Assembly (NCBI RefSeq): GCF_040744945.1
Contig: NZ_CP160453.1
Span: 4,526,001-4,590,000 of the forward strand
Direction of reading: 5' to 3'
DNA length: 64,000 bases
Origin: Saccharothrix sp. HUAS TT1
Lineage (GTDB): Bacteria > Actinomycetota > Actinomycetes > Mycobacteriales > Pseudonocardiaceae
Shown here: piece by piece, positions 55,988 to 64,000 of the stretch
How the letters are laid out: each line of letters starts with the position of its first letter
Position numbering within the stretch: position 1 is the stretch's first letter
Translations under genes and position numbers: made by a program
The notes under the pieces: generated by a model
What the model was told of the DNA's origin: nothing
The model's database searches: none
The model's input: the letters and a program-made list of their open reading frames with translations, nothing else

Positions 55988-58900
55988 TCACCTCGCGGTG
56001 ACGAGCGAATCCAGGTAGCTCGCCATCGCGTCGAAAGTCGGGTGGTCGTACACGAGCGCGGCGGGCAGGTCGACGCCCACCGCGCGAGCGGCCTTGTTGC
56101 GCAGGTCCACCGCCATGAGCGAGGTGAACCCCAGCTCGGGCAGCGGTGTGCCCGTCGGGACCTCGGCCGCGGACTCCAGTCCCATCACCTCGGCCGCGAG
56201 GTCCAGCAGGAGGGCGAGCAGCGCCGCCCTCCGGTCCGCCTCCGGCACGTCGGCGAGCCCGGCCGCCGGTTCCTCGGGCCGCTCGGGCCGCTCCGGTTTC
56301 GCCGGCCGCGCGGGCGCCACCGCGTCCAGCCAGTACACCCGGCGCTGGAAGGCGTAGGTGGGCAGCTCCACCGTCCGCCCGGCGGACGCCGCCGACCAGT
56401 CGACCGCGCCGCCGCGCACGTGCAGCCGCGCCAACGCGGTCAGCGCCGCGAGCACGTCGGGCCGGTCGCGCCGCGCCGTCGCGACGACCTCGGCGCTCGT
56501 GCCGCCCAGGCACTCCGCCACCATCGGCGCGAGCACGCTGTCCGCGCCCACCTCCACGAACGTCCGCACGCCCCGCTCGCGCAGCCGGTCGACGGCGGCG
56601 GCGAAGCGCACCGGCTGCCGGACGTGCCGCACCCAGTGGTCGGGGCTGGTGACGTCCCCGGCCACCACCGGCAGCTCCGGCTGGTGGTAGGTGACGTCCT
56701 CGGCGACGCGGCGGAACGCGTCGAGCACCGGGTCCATGTGCGACGAGTGGAACGCGTGGCTCACCACCAGCCGCCTGGTCCGCCTGCCGCGCTCCCGCCA
56801 CCGCTCGCCGAACGCGGCGACGGCGTCGGCGTCCCCGGAGACCACGACCGACGACGGGCCGTTCACGGCCGCGAGGTCGATCCGCCCGGTGAGCAGCGGC
56901 AGCACCTCGTCCTCGGACGCCTGCACGGCGAGCATCGCGCCGCCCGCGGGCGCGGCCTGCATGAGCCGGCCGCGCGCGGCGACCAGCCGGCACGCGTCGG
57001 CCAGCGAGAACACGCCCGCCACGTGCGCGGCGACCAGTTCGCCGATCGAGTGGCCGCCGACGAAGTCGGGCGTCACGCCGAACCGCTCCAGCAGCCGGTG
57101 CGTGGCGACGCCCACCGCGAAGACGGCGGGCTGGGCGAACTCGGTGCGGTCGACCCGGTCGTCGGCGACGGCCTCCCGCAACGGCGCCGGGAGGTGCGGG
57201 TCGAGGTGCGCGCACACCTCGTCGAACGCCGCCGCGAACGCCGGGAACGCGCGGTGCAGCCGCTCGCCCATCCCCGGCCGCTGCGAGCCCTGGCCGGAGA
57301 ACAGGAACGCCACCGGCGCCTTCGCGCCCGGATCGGGCGCGCCCCGCACGACCTGCGGCGCGCTGCCGCCCCCGGCCAGCTCCTCCAGCCCCCGGAGGAC
57401 CTGCCCGCGATCGTCACCCAGCACGACGGCGCGGTGCTCGAAGGCGGTCCGGCCGGTGGCGAGCGTGTGCGCGACGTCGGCGAGCGGGACGTCCGGGTTC
57501 GCCTCCAGGTGGGCCAGCAGCCGCGTGGCCTGCTCGCGCAGCGCCTTCGGCGTCCGGCCGGCGACCGGCAGCGCCACCACGCCGTCGGCCCCGGACGTGG
57601 TCGCCTCCTCGGGCGCGGCCTCCTCCACGATCAGGTGGGCGTTGGTGCCGCTGATCCCGAACGACGACACGCCGACCCGGCGCGGCCGGTCGGACCGGGG
57701 CCACCCGACCGGTTCCCGCAGCAGCTCGACGGGGCTGCCCGCCCAGTCGACGTGCGGTGTCGGCTCGACCACGTGCAACGTGCGCGGCAGCACGCCGTGC
57801 CGCAGCGCCTGCACCGACTTGATCACCCCGCCGACACCGGCGGCGGCCTGCGCGTGGCCGATGTTCGACTTCAGCGTGCCCAGCCACAGCGGCCGGTCGC
57901 GGTCGCGCCCGTAGACGGCCTGGAGGGCGCGCGCCTCGATCGGGTCGCCCAGCGTCGTGCCGGTGCCGTGCGCCTCGACGGCGTCGACGTCGGCCGGGGT
58001 CAGCCGGGCGTCGCCGAGCGCGTCGAGGATGACCCGCTCCTGCGCCGGACCGCTCGGCGCGGTCAACCCGCTGCTGGCGCCGTCCTGGTTCACCGCGCTG
58101 CCCCGGATGACGGCGAGCACCCGCCGCCCGGCCCGGCGCGCGTCGGAGAGCCGTTCCAGCAGCAGCAGGCCGACGCCCTCGGCCCAGCCCGCGCCGTCGG
58201 CGGTGGCGGAGAACGACTTGCACCGACCGTCCGGCGCGAGGCCGCGCTGCCGGGCGAACTCCACGAACACGCCGGGCGTCGCCATCACCGTGACGCCGCC
58301 GGCCAGCGCCAGCGAGCACTCGTCGCGCCGCAGCGCCGCGCACGCCAGGTGCAGCGCGACCAGCGACGACGAGCACGCGGTGTCCACGGTGATCGCCGGA
58401 CCCCGCAGGCCGAGCGAGTAGGAGACCCGGCCGGACGCGACGCTCGGCGCGCTGCCGCTGCCCAGGTAGCCCTCGAAGCCGGGCGGCGGCGGTCGCAGCC
58501 GCGAGCCGTAGTCGTTGTACATGACGCCGGCGAACACGCCGGTCCGGCTGCCGCGCAACCGCCGCGGGTCGATGCCCGCCCGTTCGACGGCCTGCCACGA
58601 GTGCTCCAGCAGCAGCCGCTGCTGCGGGTCGATGCTCAACGCCTCGCGGGGCGTGATGCCGAACAGCCCGGCGTCGAACGCGGCGAACCCGGACAGGAAG
58701 CCGCCTTCCTCCGTGTAGCAGGCGCCCTCCCGGTCGGGGTCGGCGTCGAACAACCCGTCCAGGTCCCAGCCGCGGTCGGCGGGGAACCCGGACACCGCGT
58801 CACCGCCCGCCTCGACCAGCCGCCACAGGTCGTCCGGCGACTCGACGCCGCCGGGGTAGGCGCAGCTCATGCCCACGATCGCGATCGGCTCGTGCAGGCG

Positions 58901-58993
58901 GTCCTCCACCTCGCGCAGGCGTTGTCGCGCCGCGCCGAGTTCGAGGGTCACCCGCTTGAGGTAGTCGAGCAGCTTGGCGTCCTCGCCTGCCAT
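55988..58993 (-). CDS. Single-module PKS: docking coil-KS-AT(malonyl)-ACP
   Basis: The protein has 1001 residues. Residues 5-34 form an N-terminal docking coiled coil ([26 protein letters not shown]). KS has Cys207 ([10 protein letters not shown]), AT has Ser649 (GHSIGE) and SHAFHSSHM and is therefore malonyl-specific, and ACP has Ser958 ([11 protein letters not shown]). There are no reductive domains, so it leaves a beta-keto group. The chain ends right after the ACP with no C-terminal docking helix, consistent with hand-over to an NRPS condensation domain or release enzyme. ATG 58993 has GGGAGGG; ATG 59011, overlapping the NRPS stop, is the alternative. The docking coil suits the C-terminal docking helix of either neighbouring PKS. 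Confidence 0.92.
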   Translation of the reverse strand: MAGEDAKLLDYLKRVTLELGAARQRLREVEDRLHEPIAIVGMSCAYPGGVESPDDLWRLVEAGGDAVSGFPADRGWDLDGLFDADPDREGACYTEEGGFLSGFAAFDAGLFGITPREALSIDPQQRLLLEHSWQAVERAGIDPRRLRGSRTGVFAGVMYNDYGSRLRPPPPGFEGYLGSGSAPSVASGRVSYSLGLRGPAITVDTACSSSLVALHLACAALRRDECSLALAGGVTVMATPGVFVEFARQRGLAPDGRCKSFSATADGAGWAEGVGLLLLERLSDARRAGRRVLAVIRGSAVNQDGASSGLTAPSGPAQERVILDALGDARLTPADVDAVEAHGTGTTLGDPIEARALQAVYGRDRDRPLWLGTLKSNIGHAQAAAGVGGVIKSVQALRHGVLPRTLHVVEPTPHVDWAGSPVELLREPVGWPRSDRPRRVGVSSFGISGTNAHLIVEEAAPEEATTSGADGVVALPVAGRTPKALREQATRLLAHLEANPDVPLADVAHTLATGRTAFEHRAVVLGDDRGQVLRGLEELAGGGSAPQVVRGAPDPGAKAPVAFLFSGQGSQRPGMGERLHRAFPAFAAAFDEVCAHLDPHLPAPLREAVADDRVDRTEFAQPAVFAVGVATHRLLERFGVTPDFVGGHSIGELVAAHVAGVFSLADACRLVAARGRLMQAAPAGGAMLAVQASEDEVLPLLTGRIDLAAVNGPSSVVVSGDADAVAAFGERWRERGRRTRRLVVSHAFHSSHMDPVLDAFRRVAEDVTYHQPELPVVAGDVTSPDHWVRHVRQPVRFAAAVDRLRERGVRTFVEVGADSVLAPMVAECLGGTSAEVVATARRDRPDVLAALTALARLHVRGGAVDWSAASAGRTVELPTYAFQRRVYWLDAVAPARPAKPERPERPEEPAAGLADVPEADRRAALLALLLDLAAEVMGLESAAEVPTGTPLPELGFTSLMAVDLRNKAARAVGVDLPAALVYDHPTFDAMASYLDSLVTAR

Positions 58994-59007
58994 GGGGGTT
59001 CCCTCCC

Positions 59008-62000
59008 TCATCCGACGGCCCGGCGCAGGCGGGTGGCCAGCCGGGCGGGCGTCGGGTTGGCGAACAGCTCCGCGAGCGGGAGCCCGGCGCCGAACGAGTC
59101 CTCCACGCGCTGCATCAGCCGCACGCCGAGCAGCGACTGGCCGCCGTGCGCGAAGAAGTTGCTGTGCGCGTCGACGTCGGCGCGGTCGAGCAGGTCCCGC
59201 CACAGCCGGACGAGCCCGGCGACCAGTTCGTCGCCGAGGTGGTCGTCCGGGAGCGCCCGGGTGGGGCGGTCGGCGCGGCGCAGCGCCTGGTGGTCGACCT
59301 TGTGGTTGGCGGTGAGGGGGAGCGCGTCGAGGAGCACGAAGTCCTGCGGCACGGCGGCGCGGGGGAGGAGGCGGGAGGCGTGCTCCCACAGGCGGTCGAC
59401 CAGACCGCCGCTCTCGTCGGCTTCGCCCGACGCCTGCTCGCCGTTCTCGTCGGCCACGACGAACGCCCGCAGCACCTGTTCCCCCTCCTCCTCGACCACC
59501 ACGACGGCGGCGGCGCGGACGGACGGGTGGCCGGTCAGCGCCGCCTCGACCTCGTCCAGCTCGACCCGGTTGCCGCGCACCTTCACCTGCCGGTCCAACC
59601 GGCCGTGCAGCGCGATCCCGCCGTCCGGCAGCCAGCTCGCCAGGTCGCCGGTGCGGTAGAACCGGCCGTGCGCCGGGTGCGTGCCGAACCGCTCGGCGGT
59701 CAGCTCCGGCCGACCCCGGTAGCCCGCCGACACCCCCGCGCCCGCGATGCACAACTCGCCCACCACCCCGATGGGCAGCTCCCGCCCCTCCGGGTCCACG
59801 ACGAACGCCGTGGTGTTGAAGATCGGCCTGCCGACGTCGACCGCCGCCGCGTCGGGCGGCACCAGGCGCATGGTGGAGCAGATCGTCGTCTCGGACGGCC
59901 CGTAGGCGTTGCGCAGCTCGCACCCCGCGGCCGTCAGCCGCCTGGCGACGGCGAGCGGCAGGGGTTCGCCGCCGGCGACGACCCGCAGGCCGCGCAGCCG
60001 GTCGCCGACCCGCTCGACCGCCGTCCGCCACGTCGTCGGGGTCGCCTGGACGATGCCGACGCCGTGCGCCTCCACCAGGTCGGCCAGCACCAGGGGATCG
60101 GTGCGGGCGGCGTCCGGCGCGACGACGATCCGGCCACCGGACACCAGCGGCAGGAACAGCTCGATCCCGGACGGGTCGAACGTGAACGGCACCAGCCACA
60201 GCGTCGCGTCGGCCGGACCGGCGCCCAGCTCGTGCACGTGGTGCTGCACGACGTTGGCCTCACCGCGATGGGTGATCACGGTGCCCTTCGGCGCGCCGGT
60301 GGACCCGGAGGTGTAGATCAGCAGGGCGGGCTCGTCGGGATCGGTGACCGGCTCGTCCACGACGACCTCCCCGGCTCCGGCCACGACCGGCGGCATCGCG
60401 CGGACCACGACGTCCGGGTCCGCCGGCACGTCCACGCCCGGCGCGGCCAGCACGGTCCGCGCCCCGGAGTCGCGCAGCACGTCCGCCGTGCGTCGGCGCG
60501 GGTGGTCGGGGTCCAGCGGCAGGTAGGCGCACCCGGCGAGCCACACGCCGATCGCGGCGGCGGCCAGCTCCGGGCCGCGCGGACCGGCGAGCGCGACGAC
60601 GTCGCCCGGCCGCGCCCCCGCGCCCCGCACGACGTCGCCGACCGCGACGGCGGCCCGCCACAACGCCGCGTAGGTGACCCGCCGGTCGCCGTCCACCACG
60701 GCCACCGCGCCCGGTGTCGCCCGGACCTGCCGGGCTATCGCCTGCGGCAGCGCCGGGTGCGGCAGGTCGCGCGCGGTGTCGTTGGCGGCCTCGATGACCG
60801 CCACGTCCTCGGGACCGAACAGCGGCAGTTCGCCGACCGGCCGGTCCGGGTCCTCGCCGAGCCCGGCGAGCAGCGCGTCGTAACGCTGCAACAGCAACCG
60901 CACGTCGGTCGCGCTCAACACCTCGGTGGAGTGGGCGCCCCTGATCCGGATGCCGTCCCGCGCCGAGACGAAGAAGAACTCCAGGTCGAGCTTGCTGCAC
61001 CCGTTCTCGAAGAACAGCCGGCGGGCGGGCGTGCCGTCGATCTCGAACGACTCCTCGCCCACGTCCGGCACGTAGTTGAAGCCGTGCCGGAACACCGTGT
61101 CGCGCCACGTGTCGCGCCGGTGGCCGACCTCCGACAGCAACGCGTCCACCGGCACGTCCGCGTGCGCGATGGCGCCCAGGAACGTTTCCCGCGCCGCCGC
61201 GACCAGCGGCCGGAACCCGTCGGCCAGGTCGACCCGCACCCGCAGCGGCAACGTGGTGACGTGGTAGCCGATCGCCCGCGGCGCCCGCGGGCCGCGCACG
61301 TCCACGGGTGAGCCGACGACCAGGTCCGGCCCCGCGCCGTGGCGGGCGAGCAGCAGGTAGTACGCGGCCAGCAGCACGACCGCCTCGGGCGCGCGCAGCT
61401 CGGTCCGCAACGCCCGCACCGCCCGGACCGCCCGCGGGGACAGCTCGTGGAACGCGGAGTCGCCGGCCAGCGTCGGCCGCGCGACGTCCGGCGTGCCGCA
61501 GGAGAGCCGCAGCCCGTCGGGGTCGAACCCGCGCAGCCGCTCCCGCCAGTACGCCGGCCCGGCGTCGTCCGAGGCCGGGACCGGCGACGCGGGCCGCACC
61601 CCCGGCGGCTCCAGCCCCTCGGACACCAGCCCGTAGGTCTCGATCAGCTCGTCGAGCAGGATCGCGCCCGAGATCGTGTCGAAGACGAGGTGGTGCACCA
61701 CCAGGCACAGCACGTCGGACCGCTCGCCGCGGAAGAGGACCGCGCGCAGCAGCGGCGAGCCGTCGAACGCGAACGGCCGCGCGATGAGCGCCTCGGCCTG
61801 CGCGTCGACCTCCGACCGGGCCAGCTCGCGGACCTCGACCGGGAGCACCGGCACGTCGGCCGGCAGGGTCCGCTTGACCAGGCCGAAGTCGGCCGCGTGG
61901 AACACCGTGCGCAGCACCTCGTGCCGGGCGGTGAGGACGTCGAGCGCCCGCTGCAGCTCCCACTCGCCCAGCCGGCCCGCCACCTCGAACACGACGGACA

Positions 62001-62091
62001 GGTTGTTGGCGCCGCTGCCCGGGGCCAGCTGCTCCAGCAGCCAGAGCGCCTGTTCCTTGCGGGACGCGGGGGTCAGCGTCGTGGTGGTCAT
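59008..62091 (-). CDS. NRPS module: condensation-adenylation-PCP
   Basis: The protein has 1027 residues. Condensation domain 5-430 carries HHLVFD at 133-138. Adenylation domain about 450-940 shows A3 [12 protein letters not shown]4 [12 protein letters not shown]5 [10 protein letters not shown]7 YRTGDL and the A10 Lys931. PCP Ser986 lies in HGGQSLLGV. The specificity residues that I can align (GrsA numbering) read D-P-I-Q-V-A-A-I-C-K; I do not recognise the matching amino acid. There is no epimerase, methyltransferase or thioesterase domain. ATG 62091 has GGAGG at 7-bp spacing; ATG 62112 in ATGA overlap with the hydrolase gene is the alternative. It adds one amino acid to the polyketide or aryl chain. 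Confidence 0.92.
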   Translation of the reverse strand: MTTTTLTPASRKEQALWLLEQLAPGSGANNLSVVFEVAGRLGEWELQRALDVLTARHEVLRTVFHAADFGLVKRTLPADVPVLPVEVRELARSEVDAQAEALIARPFAFDGSPLLRAVLFRGERSDVLCLVVHHLVFDTISGAILLDELIETYGLVSEGLEPPGVRPASPVPASDDAGPAYWRERLRGFDPDGLRLSCGTPDVARPTLAGDSAFHELSPRAVRAVRALRTELRAPEAVVLLAAYYLLLARHGAGPDLVVGSPVDVRGPRAPRAIGYHVTTLPLRVRVDLADGFRPLVAAARETFLGAIAHADVPVDALLSEVGHRRDTWRDTVFRHGFNYVPDVGEESFEIDGTPARRLFFENGCSKLDLEFFFVSARDGIRIRGAHSTEVLSATDVRLLLQRYDALLAGLGEDPDRPVGELPLFGPEDVAVIEAANDTARDLPHPALPQAIARQVRATPGAVAVVDGDRRVTYAALWRAAVAVGDVVRGAGARPGDVVALAGPRGPELAAAAIGVWLAGCAYLPLDPDHPRRRTADVLRDSGARTVLAAPGVDVPADPDVVVRAMPPVVAGAGEVVVDEPVTDPDEPALLIYTSGSTGAPKGTVITHRGEANVVQHHVHELGAGPADATLWLVPFTFDPSGIELFLPLVSGGRIVVAPDAARTDPLVLADLVEAHGVGIVQATPTTWRTAVERVGDRLRGLRVVAGGEPLPLAVARRLTAAGCELRNAYGPSETTICSTMRLVPPDAAAVDVGRPIFNTTAFVVDPEGRELPIGVVGELCIAGAGVSAGYRGRPELTAERFGTHPAHGRFYRTGDLASWLPDGGIALHGRLDRQVKVRGNRVELDEVEAALTGHPSVRAAAVVVVEEEGEQVLRAFVVADENGEQASGEADESGGLVDRLWEHASRLLPRAAVPQDFVLLDALPLTANHKVDHQALRRADRPTRALPDDHLGDELVAGLVRLWRDLLDRADVDAHSNFFAHGGQSLLGVRLMQRVEDSFGAGLPLAELFANPTPARLATRLRRAVG

Positions 62092-62108
62092 CCTCGGGCC
62101 TCCGGTGC

Positions 62109-62936
62109 TCATCGGGCGAGGACGGCGGACACCGTCCGCGCCACCTCGGCGCTGCGCAGCAGGTCGACGTGCCGGTCGGCGGACCGCACCTCCTCGGCGA
62201 CCAGGCCGTCGGCGGCCCGGGGGTCCAGCGCGCGCAACCCGTTGAGCCCACTGGTGGGCGTCACCGAGCTGATCGCCGTGGACCGGCGCCACACGTCGGC
62301 CGGGTCGACCTGGTCGGCGACGGCCATGTAGGACAGGAAGACCCGCACGGACCGCACGAACTCCGCGCGCCGCTCGGCCGTGACGCCGAGCCGCGTGAAC
62401 GCCTCGTCGCTGACCCCGCCGAACACCTCGAACAGCCGGGCGGCGAGCTCGGCCAGGCTCGCGCTGCCCCGCTGCGCGCGTTGCCCCGCCTCGACCGCCA
62501 GGCCGAACCGGGCCTGCGACAGCGCGGGCGCCAGCTGCTCCACGGCCTTCGCGAACTGGAAGTACATGCCGAGCGACGTCGACCGCTCCGGGTCGAACAG
62601 CACGGTCGGCGGCAGCTCCCCCCGCCGCCGCTCGACCTCGGCGGCGATGGCCGCCGCGTACAGGCTGCCGCCGCAGAACCCGAGCACTCCCCGCACCCGC
62701 TTGCCGCTCGCCTCCACCTCGTCCACCCACTGCTTGACGTAGGTGTCGACGGAGTCCTCGAACGAGGACACCACCGCGTGCGCGTCGGTCACCCACAGCG
62801 CGACGGCGGGGTCGAGCCGTTCGGCGAGGTCGGTGAACCGGGCCTCCGGACGACCCGGCAGGTCGAAGTCAGAGGCCAGCACGACCTCGTCGGACGTGCC
62901 CCGGTTGATCTCGTGCCACGCGGTGAGCGCGTTCAT
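62109..62936 (-). CDS. Discrete alpha/beta hydrolase (thioesterase-like) with Cys nucleophile
   Basis: This 275-residue protein has the pattern of a PKS/NRPS thioesterase fold. The nucleophile elbow is GFCGG with Cys88 instead of Ser (strand RGVLGFC, helix [11 protein letters not shown]). A probable catalytic His is His256 near the C-terminus (RHVDLLRS), as in thioesterases (DHFxLL). A lid-like helical insertion spans about 120-200. ATGA overlaps on both sides place it between a PKS and the NRPS. It could release, cyclise or transfer the chain. Cys-type thioesterases are known to make strained rings such as the beta-lactone of obafluorin; whether this one does is unknown. Confidence 0.75.
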   Translation of the reverse strand: MNALTAWHEINRGTSDEVVLASDFDLPGRPEARFTDLAERLDPAVALWVTDAHAVVSSFEDSVDTYVKQWVDEVEASGKRVRGVLGFCGGSLYAAAIAAEVERRRGELPPTVLFDPERSTSLGMYFQFAKAVEQLAPALSQARFGLAVEAGQRAQRGSASLAELAARLFEVFGGVSDEAFTRLGVTAERRAEFVRSVRVFLSYMAVADQVDPADVWRRSTAISSVTPTSGLNGLRALDPRAADGLVAEEVRSADRHVDLLRSAEVARTVSAVLAR

Positions 62937-64000
62937 GCCTTGTCCCCCTGGTTGGCGAGTGAACCCAACTTCTGGTCGATGAGGTCGAAGATCTCGTCGG
63001 CCGACGCGGACCTGATCCGGTCCTCGTCGGTGGTGCCGTGGTCGCGGACCGGTGGCGCCCACCGGTCGATCAGGTCGCCCACCCGGGCGGCGACGGTCCG
63101 GCGCAGCTCGTCGTCGGCGGTGGACGCCGCCAGCGCGGCCTCCAGCCGGTCCAGCTCCACGAGCACCGGGTCCTCCGGCGCTCCGGGCGCCAGGGCCGCG
63201 CGCACGAACTCGGCCACGGCCGCCGGCGTCGGGTGGTCGAACGCGAGCGTCGCGGGCAGCCGCAGCCCGGTGGCCGCCGCGAGCCGGTTGCGCAGCTCCA
63301 CCGCGAGGAGCGAGTCGACACCGACGTCCTTGAACGGCCGGTCGTCCTCGACCCGGGCGGGGTCGGCGTGCCCGAGCACCACAGCGGTGTTGGTCCGGAC
63401 CAGGTCGAGCACCCGGCGCGACCGCTCGGCCGCCGACATCGAGGCGAACCGCTCGATTAGCGGGACCGGCGTGGCGGCCGGTCGGGCGGGAGCCTTGACC
63501 AAGCCGTTCAGCTGCGGCGCCAGCGTTCCGGCGGTGGCCTGCGCCCGCAACGCGCCGAGGTCGAACCGCGCGGCCACGACGACCGGGTGCGGCGTGGCCA
63601 GCGCGGCGTCGAACAGCGAGGCGCCCTCGTCCTCGGACAGCGGCAGCACACCGCCCTGCGCGGTGGCCCGGAACCTGCCCCCGGCCAACCCGGTCGCCGC
63701 GCCGTGCTCGTCGCCCCACAGGCCCCACGCCACGGAGGTCGCGGGCAGCCCTCGGGCGTGGCGGTGCTCGGCGAGCGCGTCGAGGAACGCGTTGGCCGCC
63801 GCGTAGTTCGCCTGACCAGCGCTGCCGACCAGGCCCGCCAACGACGAGCACAGCACGAACGCGGCGAGGTCCAGGTGTTCGGTGAGCCGGTGCAGGTTGA
63901 GCGCGCCGAGCGCCTTGGGCCGCCACACCGCGTCGAGCCGTTCGGCGTCCAACGCCCGCACGACACCGTCGTCCAGCACCCCGGCGGTGTGCACCACGGC
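62933..64000 (-). CDS. Modular type I PKS, C-terminal part: KR-ACP-docking (continues beyond window)
   Basis: The frame is open to the window edge, so the N-terminus lies upstream of this operon segment. The visible part begins inside a ketoreductase: [10 protein letters not shown] gives the LDD motif of B-type KRs, then the catalytic Tyr in [15 protein letters not shown] and the WGLWG block. An ACP follows ([15 protein letters not shown]), then a linker and a C-terminal docking helix ([13 protein letters not shown]). The docking helix implies hand-over in trans to a PKS with an N-terminal coil; the 1001-residue PKS has one. KS, AT and any DH domain are outside the window. Confidence 0.9.
   Translation of the reverse strand, partial: AVVHTAGVLDDGVVRALDAERLDAVWRPKALGALNLHRLTEHLDLAAFVLCSSLAGLVGSAGQANYAAANAFLDALAEHRHARGLPATSVAWGLWGDEHGAATGLAGGRFRATAQGGVLPLSEDEGASLFDAALATPHPVVVAARFDLGALRAQATAGTLAPQLNGLVKAPARPAATPVPLIERFASMSAAERSRRVLDLVRTNTAVVLGHADPARVEDDRPFKDVGVDSLLAVELRNRLAAATGLRLPATLAFDHPTPAAVAEFVRAALAPGAPEDPVLVELDRLEAALAASTADDELRRTVAARVGDLIDRWAPPVRDHGTTDEDRIRSASADEIFDLIDQKLGSLANQGDKA

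Noticed and set aside
53210..59659. A 2149-codon open frame on the plus strand opposite the PKS genes
   Set aside because: It is the antisense shadow of high-GC coding DNA: Arg/Gly/Val-rich with no domain. The minus strand has complete PKS domains in the same place.
42809..64000. Iterative enediyne or PUFA-type PKS
   Set aside because: The domain order is clearly modular, with separate ATs of different specificity, docking elements and a KSQ loader.

Overview
The window is very GC-rich DNA from a filamentous actinomycete. GTG starts are frequent, genes often overlap as GTGA or ATGA, and there are STAND NTPases, an AfsR/SARP regulator and a modular PKS/NRPS locus. The style suggests a Pseudonocardiales organism (Saccharothrix/Actinosynnema/Lentzea-like); that placement is inference from gene content, not from a marker gene. 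No rRNA, tRNA, CRISPR array or insertion sequence was recognised.

Left part (1-15.0 kb), metabolism and transport. A 5'-truncated SGNH esterase is followed by an NB-ARC/TPR STAND protein and a large TerD-domain protein on the minus strand. Next comes a complete four-gene osmoprotectant (OpuC-type) ABC operon. Then there is a metal-uptake locus: an MFS exporter with a coupled dioxygenase remnant, a Fur/Zur-type box, a divergent FecBCD-type ABC operon and a 27-histidine metal-binding protein. A SodF-type superoxide dismutase follows, with a Nur-box-like operator (nickel control).

Middle part (15.1-32.9 kb), regulation. It holds a zf-HC2 membrane protein, a two-gene operon (cysteine-synthase-like PLP enzyme plus ATP-grasp ligase), an OmpR response regulator whose kinase is truncated, an XRE-cupin regulator, an AraC regulator with a DUF2000 partner, and an HTH-nSTAND1 protein. 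The most striking locus is a divergent pair: a secreted subtilisin and a sigma factor fused in one chain to an anti-sigma zinc motif, a membrane helix and four extracytoplasmic repeats. The protease leader can form two mutually exclusive hairpins. A short ORF, a membrane HTH protein and a stand-alone LuxR HTH form a further small operon.

Right part (32.4-64 kb), specialised metabolism. A MarR regulator faces an operon for a rifampicin-phosphotransferase-like enzyme split into two proteins plus a DHA2 MFS exporter. A SARP regulator and type II thioesterase follow. The remaining 25 kb is one long minus-strand operon that enters from beyond the right edge. In transcription order it contains a partial PKS, a discrete alpha/beta hydrolase with a Cys nucleophile, a C-A-PCP NRPS, a KS-AT-ACP PKS, and a 4389-residue PKS. 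The last has a KSQ loading module and two KS-AT-DH-KR-ACP modules, one methylmalonyl and one malonyl. Then come a methyltransferase, a KAS III-like acyltransferase, an aryl-AMP ligase and an aryl carrier protein. The likely product is a methyl-branched, partly unsaturated polyketide with one amino acid and an aryl acid unit. The start or order of assembly cannot be fully read because the operon continues off the window.
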